64,000 bases of DNA from Bacteroidota bacterium. GTDB taxonomy: Bacteria; Bacteroidota; Bacteroidia; JACPRZ01. The position numbers and the translations under genes were made by a program. The DNA lies in contig JACPRZ010000007.1 in the NCBI GenBank assembly GCA_016193485.1, positions 92,106-156,105 on the forward strand. Reading direction: 5' to 3'. The notes beneath the pieces were generated by a model. The model saw only the letters and a program-made list of their open reading frames with translations. It did not search any database and was not told where the DNA came from. Shown piece by piece: positions 62,657 to 64,000 of the stretch. Position 1 is the first letter of the stretch; every line of letters begins with the position of its first letter.

Positions 62657-63865
62657 TTATTTAATTACTTCAGTAACCTGACCGGCACCAACTGTTTTTC
62701 CACCTTCGCGGATTGCGAACCTGAGACCTTTGTTCATTGCAATCGGGGCGATGAGTTTTACCTGAATGGTAAGGTTATCTCCAGGCATAACCATTTCCCG
62801 ACCCTGTTCCATTACAATTTCACCGGTTACGTCAGTTGTCCGGAAATAAAACTGCGGACGGTACTTAGTGTGAAAGGGTGTATGACGGCCGCCTTCTTCC
62901 TTTTTCAGGATGTAAACTTCACCTTTGAATTCGGTATGAGGGGTTATAGAACCGGGTTTAGCAACAACCATTCCCCTGAAAATATCATCTTTTTCAACCC
63001 CGCGCAGTAATAACCCCACATTATCACCGGCTTCACCGCGGTCAAGCAATTTCCTGAACATTTCAACACCGGTAACAACTGATTTTTGCGTTTCAGCAAA
63101 TCCGATGATTTCAACCTCCTGGCCAACCTGGATCACGCCCTGTTCAATCCTCCCGGTGGCGACAGTACCGCGGCCGGTAATTGAAAATATGTCTTCAACA
63201 GGCATTAAGAATTCCTTTTCAGTATCGCGTTTTGGTACCGGAATATATTCATCAACGGCATTCATCAGTTCAATGACTTTTTCTTCTCCTTTTGCTTCAC
63301 CATTCATGGCTGCCAATGCCGAACCCCTGATTATGGGTATTTTATCACCTTCATAACCATAGAATGTCAACAGGTCGCGCAAATCAACTTCCACGAGGTC
63401 AATAATTTCAGGATCATCCACCATATCCACTTTATTAAGGAACACGACAATTTTCGGGACTCCAACCTGTCGTGCAAGAAGAATATGCTCCCGTGTCTGC
63501 GGCATGGGACCGTCAGTAGCGGCCACAACAAGAATGGCTCCGTCCATCTGAGCAGCACCGGTAACCATATTTTTGATGTAATCGGCATGGCCCGGGCAAT
63601 CAACGTGAGCATAATGGCGCTTAGCCGTTTCATACTCAACGTGGGCGGTGTTAATGGTTATACCCCTTTCTTTTTCTTCGGGCGCATTGTCAATGGAATC
63701 AAAGGTGCGCACGCTGGCAAGCCCTTTTTTGCTCAATACCATTGTAATGGCTGCTGTGAGGGTGGTCTTGCCATGGTCAATATGACCGATAGTACCGATA
63801 TTAAGATGCGGTTTTGTCCGCTCAAATTTCTGTTTTTGAGTCGAACTTGTTGCTGGTGCTGCCAT
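62657..63865 (-). CDS. tuf: Elongation factor Tu
   Basis: 402 residues. GTPase motifs: GHIDHGKTT (G1), [12 protein letters not shown] (G2), [12 protein letters not shown] (G3), [10 protein letters not shown] (G4). The N-terminus ([19 protein letters not shown]) is about ten residues longer than the usual start before KFERTKPH. The ATG at 63865 is the only candidate close to the conserved part. Lies between tRNA-Thr and tRNA-Trp. Confidence 0.97.
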   Translation of the reverse strand: MAAPATSSTQKQKFERTKPHLNIGTIGHIDHGKTTLTAAITMVLSKKGLASVRTFDSIDNAPEEKERGITINTAHVEYETAKRHYAHVDCPGHADYIKNMVTGAAQMDGAILVVAATDGPMPQTREHILLARQVGVPKIVVFLNKVDMVDDPEIIDLVEVDLRDLLTFYGYEGDKIPIIRGSALAAMNGEAKGEEKVIELMNAVDEYIPVPKRDTEKEFLMPVEDIFSITGRGTVATGRIEQGVIQVGQEVEIIGFAETQKSVVTGVEMFRKLLDRGEAGDNVGLLLRGVEKDDIFRGMVVAKPGSITPHTEFKGEVYILKKEEGGRHTPFHTKYRPQFYFRTTDVTGEIVMEQGREMVMPGDNLTIQVKLIAPIAMNKGLRFAIREGGKTVGAGQVTEVIK

Positions 63866-63946
63866 AAAATAAAGTAATTACTGTTAATAAATAGATTCCT
63901 GAGGGTCAAATATCTAATGATCTGAATTCCAATTTTCACACTTATG

Positions 63947-64000
<54 letters not shown>

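Overview
The window comes from the chromosome of a member of the Bacteroidota (Bacteroidetes). The evidence is: type IX secretion (T9SS) C-terminal sorting domains and a gliding-motility-type CHU_C domain on secreted proteins; TAnnTTTG-like promoter elements with little Shine-Dalgarno signal; a GAPDH with a long N-terminal extension; and the gene order tuf - tRNA-Trp - secE - nusG - rplKAJL - rpoBC. Intergenic regions are full of short interspersed palindromes, as in many environmental Bacteroidota genomes. No genus can be named from sequence alone.

Layout. (1) 75-7522, + strand: the distal part of a complex I operon (nuoI, J, K, L, M, N). It is interrupted by a GxxExxY-family gene bracketed by 64-bp repeats and by a HEPN-like small gene, and is followed by two further small genes. 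(2) 8986-17797, + strand: genes for the lower part of the anaerobic benzoyl-CoA pathway of the Thauera/Azoarcus type: had (6-hydroxycyclohexene-carbonyl-CoA dehydrogenase), oah (ring hydrolase, the bamA marker family), a three-subunit 2-oxoacid:ferredoxin/NADP oxidoreductase (korC-korA-korB), and dch (dienoyl-CoA hydratase). A four-helix-bundle gene framed by inverted 14-bp arrays lies between oah and korC. (3) 17870-31206, - strand: gapdh and a cluster of T9SS cargo proteins. (4) 31508-33035, - strand: an M28 peptidase and a membrane protein. (5) 33247-36782, + strand: a one-piece pyruvate:ferredoxin oxidoreductase (nifJ) broken by one frameshift. (6) 36904-41718, + strand: an AT-rich restriction-modification cassette (XRE regulator with operator, fused nuclease-methyltransferase, small ORF, specificity subunit) inserted directly against mtnA. 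(7) 41789-46634, + strand: mtnA, an OLD-like ATPase, and a fused class II aldolase/short-chain dehydrogenase. (8) 46713-50753, - strand: polyhydroxybutyrate genes phaB, phaC and two phasin-like genes. (9) 50933-64000, - strand: rpoC, rpoB, rplL, rplJ, rplA, rplK, nusG, secE, tRNA-Trp, tuf, tRNA-Thr (partial).

How it may work together. Dch, Had and Oah convert cyclohexa-1,5-diene-1-carbonyl-CoA through hydroxy and oxo intermediates to 3-hydroxypimelyl-CoA. The Kor complex can supply reduced ferredoxin for ring reduction or pass electrons to NADP. Complex I, NifJ and PHB synthesis are plausible sinks or sources for the acetyl-CoA and reducing power. The benzoyl-CoA reductase itself is not in the window.

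Most notable: an apparent benzoyl-CoA lower pathway in a Bacteroidota genome; two gene cassettes (GxxExxY and four-helix-bundle, both families known from 23S rRNA intervening sequences) placed in intergenic spots of metabolic operons and framed by structured repeats; 17 long G/C homopolymers, all in coding sequence and all spelling Pro-Pro or Gly-Gly; and an RM cassette that seems to have removed the start codon of mtnA.
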